Assembly: GCA_963746605.1 (NCBI GenBank)
Contig: CAVVCH010000019.1
Location: 58,644 to 122,643, forward strand
DNA: 64,000 nt
Direction of reading: 5' to 3'
Source: CAVQSS01 sp963746605
Lineage (GTDB): Bacteria > Desulfobacterota > RBG-13-43-22
In this document: piece by piece, positions 54,737 through 64,000 of the stretch
How the letters are laid out: every line of letters begins with the position of its first letter
How positions within the stretch are numbered: the first letter of the stretch is position 1
Notes under the pieces: model-generated
Told to the model about the DNA's origin: nothing
Databases searched by the model: none
What the model saw: only the letters and a program-made list of their open reading frames with translations
Made by a program: the position numbers and the translations under genes

Positions 54737-55468
54737 CTAGATGCCCAACGTATCCACCAATTGCCGGACGAAGGCCTCGCCATCGGTCCGGCAGGCCGGA
54801 AGCTCCCAGGGCATCTCCTGCAAATTCTGCAGCAGGGACGGCAGCAGGTCAAAGGGGATCGAGACCAACTGCCGGCCTTCCGGAAACAGCTTCCGGCGCT
54901 TCATCCCGTGGCCGAGACCCGTCAGAGTATAATTCAACTCCCCGGTCAAGTAAGGATAGATGAAAACCCAGGCGCAGCCGATGGCCGCTGAAAACTTGCT
55001 CGACCACATGGCTCCCGTTCGATAACTCATGGCCCGCAGTAGAATTTCCGTTTGACTGGCCCGGGATAAGACAACCAGCACGTCCGGATCGAACGGGAGG
55101 TCGGGGAGCGGGGCAAAGGCGGTAACCTGAACCACTCCTCTGGCGATTCTGGGAATATAATGATAGAGTCGGCCGGCCGCCCGGGGTTCCTCGAAGATTT
55201 TCAGCCCGGCTCCGAATTCTCCGCTGATATAAGGGCCCGGGGCCTCCGCCTGCCCTAAGACATACAATCCGGCATCACAGGTATGGCATTGGGCATCCGC
55301 AAAAAAGGCCTTTCCCTCCTGGGCCCGCTTGAGCATTTCGCAGAAAGCCAGGTTTTCGTCGAGCCGCTCGATCCCCTGGGGCGGTCGGGTGGAGAATTTC
55401 ACTCCCACGGGCGGAGCCTCGAACTCGAATTGATCCAGAACAGCCAAATCCTTTTTGGTGAGACTCAT
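54737..55468 (-). CDS. DUF169 protein
   Basis: 243 residues, DUF169 family: PVGVKFSTRPPQG, CEMLKRAQEGKAFFADAQCH with TCDAGLYVLG, and a C-terminal CAWVFIYPYLTGELNYTLTG. Several Cys (CEML, CHTC, GCAW) are conserved in the family, hinting at metal or thiol chemistry, but no function is known to me. GGGGG precedes ATG 55468. It lies 64 bases before importer B and may be its first gene. Confidence 0.82.
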   Translation of the reverse strand: MSLTKKDLAVLDQFEFEAPPVGVKFSTRPPQGIERLDENLAFCEMLKRAQEGKAFFADAQCHTCDAGLYVLGQAEAPGPYISGEFGAGLKIFEEPRAAGRLYHYIPRIARGVVQVTAFAPLPDLPFDPDVLVVLSRASQTEILLRAMSYRTGAMWSSKFSAAIGCAWVFIYPYLTGELNYTLTGLGHGMKRRKLFPEGRQLVSIPFDLLPSLLQNLQEMPWELPACRTDGEAFVRQLVDTLGI

Positions 55469-55539
55469 CTCAACCCCCTTCAGGTCCGGAAGACGGGACG
55501 ATGACAGTTATTAAAGCGATTTATTTAACTCTTCCCCGG

Positions 55540-55640
55540 TTGGCCCTGGACCCCGGCTTTCGCCGGGGTGACGACTTGCCCGCTTAGGGTGAGCGTTTTG
55601 GTAGTCATTCCGGCGAAAGCCGGAATCCAGACCACGCCTG
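55540..55640. repeat. Palindromic intergenic repeat
   Basis: CCCCGGCTTTCGCCGGGG hairpin followed by ATTCCGGCGAAAGCCGGAAT hairpin, the same family as 25761-25840 and 39630-39717. Confidence 0.6.
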
Positions 55641-55677
55641 TCGTTTCTAAAATGAGACCCAATATGTTTGGAACGCT

Positions 55678-55717
55678 AAAAAAGTTTCCGTGGGCCCTGG
55701 AGCCAGGGCCCACGGAA
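55678..55717 (-). terminator. Strong rho-independent terminator (minus strand)
   Basis: Perfect 15-bp stem (TTCCGTGGGCCCTGG and its complement, two-base loop) at 55686-55717, then six T on the minus strand (55683-55678). It ends the importer C operon 20 bases after the binding-protein stop. Confidence 0.75.
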
Positions 55718-55737
55718 TGACCGGAAAGAATTGAACG

Positions 55738-56982
55738 TTAAAAAATATTGCGAAGAGGCCAGACCCCCTGTTTGACCACCTTGCCTTTTTGCAGTTGGTC
55801 GACCCGGACCTTCTCGACTCCTTCGATCTTACCCGGGCCGTAACTAATCGGGGTGCTGCTGATGCCGCCGGTTTCCAGGTTTTTGATCTGATAAAACCCG
55901 TGGTTCAACACATCCCCGGGTTTTAGTTTTTCCAAGGGAACCTTTTGCATGGCCAGGCGCAAAGCCTCCACCTGGATCATAGCTTCCAGGAACCCGCCCA
56001 TATACTGGCTGTGGCTGACCCACTTGTTCGGGTGATACTTCTTCTGCAGTTCGGTTTCGAATTTTACCCCCGGGCTGATTTCATCCCAGGGCGGGAAACC
56101 GCCGGCCACCACGAATCCGTCTCCCAGCGTCCCCATGGCCCCCGCGAACACCGGCAGGTGGCTCGGCAAGGCGCAACCCAGCGTCAGCTTGGTGGCCTGA
56201 TAGGGACCCATGCCCAGCCGGACCATTTCCTTGACGGTCGGTTGGGAACCGGGATTGACCATGACGCCCAGCGCCAGGTCGACATTATTCTGTTTGAGCC
56301 ACATCAGTTGGGTCGTGGGGGGAGAAGTCGGGACGAGCGGCACGTACTGGATGCCGACGAATTCATAGCCGATCTTTTCCAGATAGGCCTTCATCTCCGG
56401 GATCTCGATGGACTTGCCCATGGCGTTGTCCGCGGTCAGATAGGCCACCCGGGGTTTCCGGTGTTCCTTCCAGTTTTCCTTATACCAGTCGGCAATGGCC
56501 GCCAGTTCATCCGTATAAATGGGATAATAGGTAAAGATGGTTCCCGGCGGTTTCATGAGATACGGACCGGTGGCCATGCTGGTGGCGCCGAAGCCGTCCT
56601 GTTTCAGTCGATCTTTTAGGGCCAGGGCGATGGGCGACCCCGATATCCGATAGACCAGGATCCCCTTGGCCTTCAATTCTTCATAGATCGAGAGCGCTTT
56701 AGCCGGCTTGAGCTCGTCATCCCGCCAGAGCAACTCGATGGTTACATCGGCGGGCCATTTCTCCTTGCGCCAGGGGGCCAGTTGCTTGGTCTCGTTAACA
56801 TACTTGACATAGTCCTCAAAGGCGGCCAGGACGGCTGCCGAATCTTCGGCATAGGGTCCGGTGAGCGACATCGTGCCGCCCACATAGACGGTTTTGCCGG
56901 CCGCGTGGGCCTGAAGAGAAACCAGCATCCCTCCGGCCAGCATCATCAAGAAAGCGACTAACACCCATTTGATCTTACCCAT
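55738..56982 (-). CDS. Liv-type ABC substrate-binding protein, importer C
   Basis: 414 residues with a signal peptide ending AHA-AGK. VYVGGTMSLTGPYAEDSAAV opens the periplasmic-binding fold; YVKYVNETKQLAPW follows. It is more divergent than those of importers A and B (no AGGVNGR loop), so a different ligand class is likely. Last gene of importer C, followed by a strong terminator. Confidence 0.88.
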   Translation of the reverse strand: MGKIKWVLVAFLMMLAGGMLVSLQAHAAGKTVYVGGTMSLTGPYAEDSAAVLAAFEDYVKYVNETKQLAPWRKEKWPADVTIELLWRDDELKPAKALSIYEELKAKGILVYRISGSPIALALKDRLKQDGFGATSMATGPYLMKPPGTIFTYYPIYTDELAAIADWYKENWKEHRKPRVAYLTADNAMGKSIEIPEMKAYLEKIGYEFVGIQYVPLVPTSPPTTQLMWLKQNNVDLALGVMVNPGSQPTVKEMVRLGMGPYQATKLTLGCALPSHLPVFAGAMGTLGDGFVVAGGFPPWDEISPGVKFETELQKKYHPNKWVSHSQYMGGFLEAMIQVEALRLAMQKVPLEKLKPGDVLNHGFYQIKNLETGGISSTPISYGPGKIEGVEKVRVDQLQKGKVVKQGVWPLRNIF

Positions 56983-57056
56983 TTTTTTCTCCTCTCAGGT
57001 TTATGATTTAAATTCCCTTGCCCTTGGGGTACTTCGTGGAATTCCGTCACCCCCTT

Positions 57057-58112
57057 TCACTCACCCTCTTCATGGGAGAAAGGCCACAGTTTGAAATAGG
57101 CCTTGACCATTCCCCAGCGGTGGTCGAGCCCCCGGGGTTCAAAAATCAGAAAGAGCATGATGACCAATCCCCGGCTGATGAGGGCCAGCGAGGCGGCGGC
57201 CTGGGCGGCCACGGCGGCCGACAGGATCGGCCCGAGCACGGTCACCCCTTCATCCAGCAACCGGAGCGAAACGGCCCCCAGGATGGCCCCGGGTATGCTG
57301 CCCATGCCCCCCACGATCAGCATGCCCAGGTACCAGACCGAATCCATGAAGGGAAACTGGTCGACGCTGGCGAAGCCGTAGTAGTGAACCAGCAAGGCGC
57401 CGGCCACTCCGGCATAGACGCAGCCGATAAAAAAAGCCTGTAGCTTGTAGCTCCAGAGATTAATGCCCATAACCTCCGCCGCCAGGTCGTTGTCCCGGAT
57501 GGCCACGAAGGCCCGTCCGGCCCTGGTCCGGATGATATTCAACGACAGGAGGGTGGCCAGGCAGGCGAAAACCATCACCAGATAGAAATAGCTGGCCTTG
57601 GAATTCAGGACCAGGCTGCCTATCTGCGGCTTGGGCACCGCCAGGCCATCGGCCCCCCCGGTAAGGCTGCGAAGCTGCAGGATCAGCCAGATAATGATAA
57701 AATGGGAGGCGATCGTGGCCATAATCAGGTAGAAGCCCTTGATCTTCAGCGAGGGCAGGCCGAAGACCAGACCGGTTAATCCGGCCCCCAGGGCCGCACA
57801 GGGAAGGGCCGTCCAGAACGACCATCCCAGTTTAGCGGTCAGGATGGCGGACACGTAGGCCCCGACCGCCATAAAACCGACGTGCCCCATGGAGATCTGC
57901 CCGCAATAGCCGGTTAAAATATTCAGGCCGTGAACACTGATGATGGCGATGCCGATCATGGTCATGACCGTCAGTTCCCGATCGCTCAAAAACAGGGGGC
58001 AGGCCAGAAGTATGATAAAAAAGGCGGCGAGCATTCCCCACTGCCGGCGGGTGCGGAGGATGGCCATGTCCTGGCCGTAATTCTCTTGAAAGGCTCCCGA
58101 GCCGAAACCCAT
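57057..58112 (-). CDS. Liv-type ABC importer permease LivM, importer C
   Basis: 351 residues; GYCGQISMGHVGFMAVGAYV and LIVGGMGSIPGAILGA are LivM marks. The N-terminus has about 20 extra residues before the first membrane helix. It follows LivH by three bases. Confidence 0.92.
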   Translation of the reverse strand: MGFGSGAFQENYGQDMAILRTRRQWGMLAAFFIILLACPLFLSDRELTVMTMIGIAIISVHGLNILTGYCGQISMGHVGFMAVGAYVSAILTAKLGWSFWTALPCAALGAGLTGLVFGLPSLKIKGFYLIMATIASHFIIIWLILQLRSLTGGADGLAVPKPQIGSLVLNSKASYFYLVMVFACLATLLSLNIIRTRAGRAFVAIRDNDLAAEVMGINLWSYKLQAFFIGCVYAGVAGALLVHYYGFASVDQFPFMDSVWYLGMLIVGGMGSIPGAILGAVSLRLLDEGVTVLGPILSAAVAAQAAASLALISRGLVIMLFLIFEPRGLDHRWGMVKAYFKLWPFSHEEGE

Positions 58113-58115
58113 GGC

Positions 58116-59003
58116 TTAAATCCTTTCTATCCTGACCAGACCGAACAACCCGTGGGGTTTGAAGATGAGCACCATCAGCATCACCACGAAGGGGAATATC
58201 TGGGCCAGACCGCCGCCCGGCAACAGGGGATCCAGGTAGCCGGCCGCGATATTTTCCGATACGCCCAGTATGATACCGCCGACGATGGCTCCGCCGATCG
58301 AGTTGACCCCGCCCAGCAGCACCACGGCGAAGGCTTTAAGACCGATTTCGGCCAGCGGGATCATCACGCCGGACACGCCGCCCAGGAGAATGCCGCCGAT
58401 CACCCCGACGACACTGGAAATGACCCAGGAAACGGCGTAGACCGTGGTCGCCTTGATGCCGAAGCTTTGCACCACCTGCAGATCCTCGGCCGTGGCCCGC
58501 ATGGCCAGTCCGATCTTGGTGTAGCGGAAGAGCAGGAGGAGCAGCGTTACGGCCACCAACGAAACCAGGAGCCCGATGAGCGACTCCGGGGGCACGGATA
58601 TCTTGCCCAGTTTGAGGGTCAGCGTGGGCAGCAAGCCATGGTAGGTCTTGTATTCACCGCCCCAGATCAAGGTGGCCAATCCTTCCAGGACCGTGGCCAG
58701 GGCGATGGTCATCATGATGACGGCCAGCTCGGGCTGACCCACCAGGGGACGGAGCGCCAGCCGTTCAATCAGCAGACCCATGATGGTGGCCGTAACTACC
58801 GCCATGATCAAGGTGGCCCAGATCGGCAGCCCAAAGGTCACCAGGAAGGTATAGCCCAGGTAGCCGCCGATCATGACAAAGTGGCCCTGGGCGATATTGA
58901 AGGCATTGGAACATTTAAGAATGATTACAAAACCGATGGCGATCAGGGCATAGACCATGCCCAGGGCCAAACCGGTTACCGTCAATTGCAAAAAAAAGGT
59001 CAT
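58116..59003 (-). CDS. Liv-type ABC importer permease LivH, importer C
   Basis: 295 residues; GLALGMVYALIAIGFVIILK and GGVNSIGGAIVGGIILG identify LivH. It overlaps the upstream CoA ligase stop by four bases, so ligase and permease are translated together. Confidence 0.93.
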   Translation of the reverse strand: MTFFLQLTVTGLALGMVYALIAIGFVIILKCSNAFNIAQGHFVMIGGYLGYTFLVTFGLPIWATLIMAVVTATIMGLLIERLALRPLVGQPELAVIMMTIALATVLEGLATLIWGGEYKTYHGLLPTLTLKLGKISVPPESLIGLLVSLVAVTLLLLLFRYTKIGLAMRATAEDLQVVQSFGIKATTVYAVSWVISSVVGVIGGILLGGVSGVMIPLAEIGLKAFAVVLLGGVNSIGGAIVGGIILGVSENIAAGYLDPLLPGGGLAQIFPFVVMLMVLIFKPHGLFGLVRIERI

Positions 59004-60951
59004 AGCGCCGCCCCTTCAACAGACTGAAGTTTCAAAGTCGTTCGGCTGGTTCCTGTCCGCCCGTCACGGTACTGCAGCGGCGCTTCGATCACTACCTCGG
59101 TCCGGTCGCTGTAGAGGGCCTCGATCAGCTCCCCGATACCGCGTTTCCAATCGGGACCGGCGTAGCGTTCTGGTTCGCGTGATTTCGCCTTCGTTGGGAT
59201 CGAATTCCCGGTGGAGATTGACATAGCGCCTGATCCGGACCGCGGCTGGAAGGTCCGCGTTGATCCGCTCGATCTCCTGCCCGATCAATTCAAGCACTTC
59301 CGGCCTTTGGGAAAGGTCGGACATGGCCGTAAAGGACACCCTCTTCTTCCCCGCCCATTGACTGACCCGGTCGTATTGGATGACGATAACGGCCGAAACG
59401 TAGCGTCTCTCCGGACCCGCCAAGACCCAGACGTCCTGGATGTAGGGACAGAATCGCAGCCGGGCCTCAATCATTTGCGGGGCCAGTTTTCCGCCGTCGG
59501 CCATTTCGATCAGATCTCGTAGACGGTCGACAAAGACCAGGTGCCCATCCCCGGCCAGAATAACACTGTCTCCGCTGAGGAACCAGCCGTCTTTCAGAAC
59601 CTCGGCTGTCTGAACCGGATTGTTATGATAGCCGATAAAAATGCCCGGGTGGCGATAACAAAGCTCTCCCCGGTCGGTTACCGTGACCTCGGCTTCCGGG
59701 TGCGCCGGCCCCACCGTGTCCAGGCGGAGGTCATCATTTCGGGCCCCGCTCAGTATCCCGCCCTCGGTGGAGCCGTACAGACTTTTGAGGGGAATATCAA
59801 GCGCCCGGTAGAACCGGCAGACCTCGGGACTGAGGAAAGCCCCGGTACTGTAACAGATGCGGGCCCGGGTCAAACCCAGGCTTTTTTTGATGGGCTTGAA
59901 AAAAATCCTGTCCGCCAGGGCATAACCCAGTTTCAACAGCAGCGTGGGCGCCTGCTTCCGAGACTTCACCTCGGCCAGCCTCTGGCCCAGCGGCAGGAAT
60001 AGGCGCTGGGCCAACTTCTGGAGGGGATCGGCACTGAACATCCGGGCTTGAACCTGGGCCGCCTGACTTTCCCAAAGCCGGGCGCCGTAGATGACAATAC
60101 TGGGACTGGTTTCACGGATATCCCGCTGCTGGGTTTCCGGGGCTTCCGCAAAATTCAGGGTGCAACCCGACAGCAGGTGGCAGCCGATGCCGAACCATTG
60201 TTCCGTGATCCAGGCCGGGGGCAGGTAGGGGACCACATTATCCTGAGGAAACCAGGGGTCGAGCCGCAGGGCGCAGTCGACGCTGGCCCGCATCGTTCGA
60301 TAGGTGTGCACGGCCCCCTTGGGGGCCGGCCCCGTAGTCCCGGCGGTGTACACCAGGGCACAGACGTCGTCCGCCCGGCCGGATTCCACCTGCCGCTCAA
60401 AAAGACCGGGGTGTTCTTTTTCGAAGTCTTCCCCCTGTTGGATCACCTGTCGGTAACCCAGTAATAACCGGATCGTCGTAATGGGCCAAGCCCTTATAGT
60501 TCCAATAGATCACCCGCTGGAGCCGGGGCAGTTGGTCTTTGATCTGGAGCAATTTGTCGATCTGCTCCTGCCCTTCAACGACGGCAAACCGCGCTTCGGA
60601 ATGTTCGGCGATGGTTTTTATTTCGCCCGGGGTCAGATCGGAATACAGGCCTACCGAAACGCCTCTATTGGCCTGGGCCGCCAGTTCGGCATTATACCAT
60701 TGAGGCGCATTATCCCCGATAATCAATACCTTCTCTTCCGGCTCCAAGCCGAGGGAAAGTAACCCCAGGGCCAGGAACTTGACATTCAGGTAATAGTCCT
60801 TCCAGGTATAGGGCTGCCAGATCCCGTAATGCTTGGTGCGCATGGCCTGATGACGATCGCCATACGTTTCAAAATTATATCGGAGGACCTTGGGCCAGGT
60901 GTCCCCCTGGTCCCTAGGACCCGTCCCGATCCCGGTAGTCATTTGCTCCAC
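59000..60951 (-). CDS. Long-chain-type acyl-CoA ligase (AMP-forming; two frameshifts)
   Basis: About 650 residues when joined, of the larger fatty-acyl-CoA synthetase branch. N-terminal WPKVLRYNFETYGDRHQAMR and VLIIGDNAPQWYNAELAA; a one-base shift near 60457 leads to VIQQGEDFEKEHPG. The middle frame has the ATP loop YTAGTTGPAPKGAVHTY, SLYGSTEGG and DRLRDLIEMADGGKLAPQMIE. A second shift near 59178 leads to EPERYAGPDWKRGIGELIEA and the stop at 59000. It sits inside the Liv operon between LivF and LivH, an unusual insertion of a ligase. Confidence 0.85.
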
Positions 60952-60958
60952 CCTTCCC

Positions 60959-61768
60959 TCAAGCCAGCCATCGCTTCCGACGCCGGTAGTGCTTCACTTC
61001 CCGGTAGCTCTTCCGGGAGCCGACGGCCGACAGCCCCAGATAAAATTCCCGCACGTCCTCGTTATCCTTCAGCGCCTCGGCCGGGCCGCTGAGAACGATC
61101 CGGCCGTTTTCCATGACGTAGCCGACATCCGCGATGCCCAGGGCGGCATTGACGTTTTGCTCCACCAGGAGGATAGCCATCCGCTGCTCCAGGCTGATGC
61201 GCTTGATGATTTCATAGATATCCTGCACCAACAGCGGGGCCAGCCCCAGGGAGGGCTCATCCAGGAGCATCAGCTTCGGACGGGCCATGAGGGCCCGCCC
61301 GATGACCACCATCTGCTGTTCTCCGCCGGACAGATAGCCGCTGGTCCGGCGGCGGAGCTGCTTGATCTTGGGAAAACGCTCAAAAACCATTTCCAGGTCC
61401 GCTTTGATACCCGCCCGGTCTTTGCGGCAGTAGGCCCCCACCATGAGGTTTTCCTCGACGCTCAGGTGTTCCAGGACCCGCCGCCCTTCCATGGCCTGGC
61501 TGATGCCCAAACCGGCAATAACCCCGGGACCGGAGTGATCGATTCGCTGGCCGGCGAAATCAATACGGCCGTCGGTTACTTCGCCTTCCTCCGTTTTCAA
61601 CATCCCGGAAATGGCCCGCAGGGTGGTCGTTTTCCCCGCTCCATTGGCCCCCAGCAGGGCGACGACCTGTCCCTCGCCTACCTCCAGCGATACCCCCCGG
61701 AGCACCTGGATGACCTTCATATAGACGACTTCGATATTGTGTACCTGAAGCAGAAGATCGCCGCTCAT
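60959..61768 (-). CDS. Liv-type ABC importer ATPase LivF, importer C
   Basis: 269 residues: Walker A GANGAGKTT, signature LSGGEQQMVVIGRAL, Walker B LMLLDEPSLGLAP, LLVEQNV. It carries a basic C-terminal tail of about 25 residues (SRKSYREVKHYRRRKRWLA) not seen in importers A and B. ATG 61768 overlaps the LivG stop by four bases. Confidence 0.92.
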   Translation of the reverse strand: MSGDLLLQVHNIEVVYMKVIQVLRGVSLEVGEGQVVALLGANGAGKTTTLRAISGMLKTEEGEVTDGRIDFAGQRIDHSGPGVIAGLGISQAMEGRRVLEHLSVEENLMVGAYCRKDRAGIKADLEMVFERFPKIKQLRRRTSGYLSGGEQQMVVIGRALMARPKLMLLDEPSLGLAPLLVQDIYEIIKRISLEQRMAILLVEQNVNAALGIADVGYVMENGRIVLSGPAEALKDNEDVREFYLGLSAVGSRKSYREVKHYRRRKRWLA

Positions 61769-62584
61769 TTCTCTTTTCCCAGGTAGGCGCTGATGACCGC
61801 GGGGTTGGCGCTGATTTCGGCCGGGGTGCCTTCGGCGATCTTGCGCCCGAAGTCCAGAACGGCAATCCGGTCGGCAATATCCATGACCACCCCCATATCG
61901 TGCTCGATCAGGATAATGCACCGGACGCCGTCACGCAATACCGGCGTATCCGGATAGGTGGCGCCCTGACCCTCAAAGACATCCAGGATGAATCGGGCCA
62001 TGTCCTCTTTTTCTTCCAGGTTCATTCCGGCCATCGGTTCGTCCAGCAAGCAGGATTTTCGGTTCCAGGGCCAAGGCCCGGGCCAGTTCCACCCGTTTGC
62101 GCATCCCGTAAGACAAAAGGCCGACGACCTTTTTTCGGACCGGGGCGATTTCCAGAAAATCGATGATTTCCTCCACCACCCGACGGTGGGCGATTTCCTC
62201 TTTCTTGGCCCAGCCCAGGTAGAGCCCGCCGGTAACGAAGTTTTGTTTCATCAGCACGTGCCGGGCGGCCATGATGTTGTCCTGGGTGTTCAGCCCGGTG
62301 TACAACTCGATATTTTGAAAGGTGCGGGCAATGCCGAGCTTGGCCAACTTGTCCGGACGCAGGCGGGTAATCCGCCGCCCTTGGTAGGTGATCTCCCCTT
62401 TTTGGGGTTTGTAGAAGCCGTTGATGCAGTTGAGCAGGGCCGTCTTGCCGGCCCCATTGGGTCCGATGATCGCCAGGATCTCCCGATCCCTGATGTCCAG
62501 GTCTACATCCACCAGGGCGCTGACCCCGCCGAAGCTGAGGGAGAGGTTGTCAATGCGCAAGGTGGGCTGTTTTTCTGCGGCCAC
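61765..62584 (-). CDS. Liv-type ABC importer ATPase LivG, importer C (frameshifted)
   Basis: About 272 residues when joined: Walker A GPNGAGKTA, LGIARTFQNIELY, signature-region LLSYGMRKRVELARAL. A one-base insertion near 62047 falls directly before Walker B (LLDEPMAGMN). An extra loop (ATYPDTPVLRDGVRC) precedes IILIEHDMGVVMDIA. Starts at ATG 62584, 60 bases after the ligase stop. Confidence 0.88.
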
Positions 62585-62644
62585 GGGTCTTCGACTCCTA
62601 AGCCCTTCCGGGCGCGGCGCGCCGGATCGCGAGGGTTTTCATGT

Positions 62645-64000
62645 TCACCTATCGATTCTATGGGTCAGCAGATCTTGTTTTAATTTTCGTTTCAATATTT
62701 TTCCGGCCGGACTCTTGGGAAGATCATTGACGACCCGGAAATCCTTGGGGACTTTAAAGGAGAGAGACGGTTTTTTAAATAGGACTTCACCGCCTCCGGA
62801 ACCAGGGACTGCCCCGGTTTCGGTACGATGAAGGCCAGCACCCGCTCTCCCCATTCCCTGTCGGGAATGCCGATCACGGCGCATTCCTGGATGGTACTGT
62901 ACGTGTAGAGCGCCTCTTCCACTTCCCGGGGATAGCGTTTTCCCCTCCGGTGATGATCATATCTTTAAGCCGGTCTACCAGGTAAAGGTATCCCGATTCG
63001 TCCAGGACCCCGATATCCCCGGACCGGAACCATTCTTCCGGCCAGAAAGCAGCGGCCGTTTCTTCCGGGTTATGGAGATAACCGGTCATGATATTTCGAC
63101 CCCGAATGCAGATTTCGCCTTCCCGGCCCGCTTCCAGCGGTCTCCCCTCGGGGTCGCGGATCTGTACTTCCACCCCCGGGACGGTCTCCCCGATCGACCC
63201 GATCCGGTGCTGTCGAAAGTGGTTATACGTGACGGCCGAAGCCGACTCGGTCAGCCCGTAGCCTTCATAGATGGTCAGTCCGGTCCGCTGGTTCCATTCC
63301 CGCACGGTTTCGGCGGCCAGGGAGGCGGCGGCGGAGAAACAGTAGCGGACCTTTCCCCAATCTTTCCGACAGGCGGTCCAGGGCCAGCAACCGAATGTAG
63401 ACGGTCGGCACCGCAAAAAACTTGGTGATCCGTCCCGAGCCCAGGGTTTGCAGAATTCGTTCCAGGTCAAAAGCCGGGAGCAGTTCCAGACAGCCTCCGC
63501 TGAACACCGTGGCATTCATGATATGCATTTGTCCGAAAACATGGTTAAAGGGCAGAAAGCACAAGGCCCGATCCCCCTCCGTAGAGCGTTCGCAATAGGA
63601 GACGTTGTGGCTGGAAACGGTGATGTTCTCGTGGCTTAAACAGACCCCTTTGGGGACCCCCGTGGTACCTCCGGTAAATAAAACGGCGGCGGTGTCCGAA
63701 CGGTTTCTCTCCAGGGCCTTGAACGATTCCCGTCCCCGCGCCAACAGGTCGGGATACTCCAGATCTCCCTCAGGACCGATGACGGCCTCGACCACCCCGG
63801 CGGCTTTTAGATCGAGCCAAAGGCCCGAATTTATCGGGTGTGGTGAAGAGGAAACGGGGGCGGGCGAAGCGAACCAGGGGAATGAATTCTTCCGGGGGGA
63901 GCAGGGCAGATAAGGTGACGGCCACGGCCCCGGCTTTCAGCCCTCCGAAGTAGAAGGCCAGCCATTCCGGCGAGTTGGGCGCGCAGAGGCCGATAAAATC
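62645..64000 (-). CDS. Acyl-CoA ligase (AMP-forming), N-terminus outside window (four frameshifts)
   Basis: Partial gene, paralogue of the ligase at 47768-49282. From the window edge: IGLCAPNSPEWLAFYFGGLK, shift near 63820, then AVLFTGGTTGVPKGVCLSHE and HVFGQMHIMN, shift near 63360, then YEGYGLTESASAV and GEICIRGRNIMTGY, shift near 62937, then IQECAVIGIPDREWGERVLA, shift near 62765, and the catalytic KSPAGKILKRKLKQ. All shifts are one base. The beginning lies beyond 64000. First visible gene of the importer C operon. Confidence 0.85.

Noticed and set aside
57930..59027. 365-codon open frame on the + strand
   Set aside because: Antisense to LivM/LivH of importer C; Gln/Asp/His-rich with no recognisable domain.
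1..64000. tRNA, rRNA, insertion sequences, prophage genes
   Set aside because: Looked for cloverleaf-like and transposase/integrase signals; none could be supported in the window.

Overview
The window is GC-rich bacterial DNA with no rRNA or tRNA that I can see. The gene content suggests an anaerobe of the Desulfobacterota (deltaproteobacterial) type. It holds many acyl-CoA dehydrogenases, CoA ligases and thiolases, a three-subunit molybdenum hydroxylase, a corrinoid/tetrahydrofolate methyl-transfer set, a TRAP transporter and three branched-chain-amino-acid-type (Liv) ABC importers. This placement is inference from gene content only; no marker gene is present.

Layout. 1-2.2 kb: end of a BaeR-like response regulator, a PIN toxin with a broken antitoxin, and a truncated copy of a molybdenum-hydroxylase FAD subunit. 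2.3-16.1 kb (+ strand): a TetR regulator followed by a catabolic run (acyl-CoA dehydrogenase with Asp at the usual base position, free SCP2 protein, Old-Yellow-Enzyme reductase, two SDRs, PaaK-like CoA ligase, SCPx-like thiolase, orphan response regulator), then a ribose-type ABC importer. 16.3-25.6 kb (- strand): molybdenum hydroxylase M, L and S subunits, a FadB-like bifunctional enzyme, a thiolase and a 4-hydroxybutyryl-CoA dehydratase/HpaB-family protein without the Fe-S ligands. 25.9-34.2 kb (-): universal stress protein, SDR, TRAP transporter, CoA ligase, a second TetR and a CaiB-type CoA transferase. 34.5-38.3 kb: three toxin-antitoxin pairs, a truncated acyl-CoA dehydrogenase, an unknown acidic protein and a DUF2442 protein. 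38.5-42.6 kb (-): acyl-CoA dehydrogenase and the corrinoid methyl-transfer trio. 42.9-64 kb (-): three Liv importers in tandem with four CoA-ligase/flavin-reductase-type genes and a DUF169 protein.

How the parts fit. Importers (TRAP, three Liv, one sugar-type) would bring in small organic acids or related compounds. Ligases or CaiB would activate them to CoA esters, which dehydrogenases, hydratases and thiolases degrade. The molybdenum hydroxylase and the Old-Yellow-Enzyme reductase point to ring or conjugated substrates. The methyl-transfer trio would feed methyl groups to tetrahydrofolate. Two closely related TetR regulators and five matching 14-bp operator-like sites tie separate parts of the window into one probable regulon.

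Data quality. I count about 23 single-base frameshifts in 13 otherwise full-length genes, clustered at 8.4-23.4 kb and 59-64 kb. None occurs in 42.9-59.0 kb. They may be consensus errors or real decay. I annotate these genes over their full extent and state the approximate break points.
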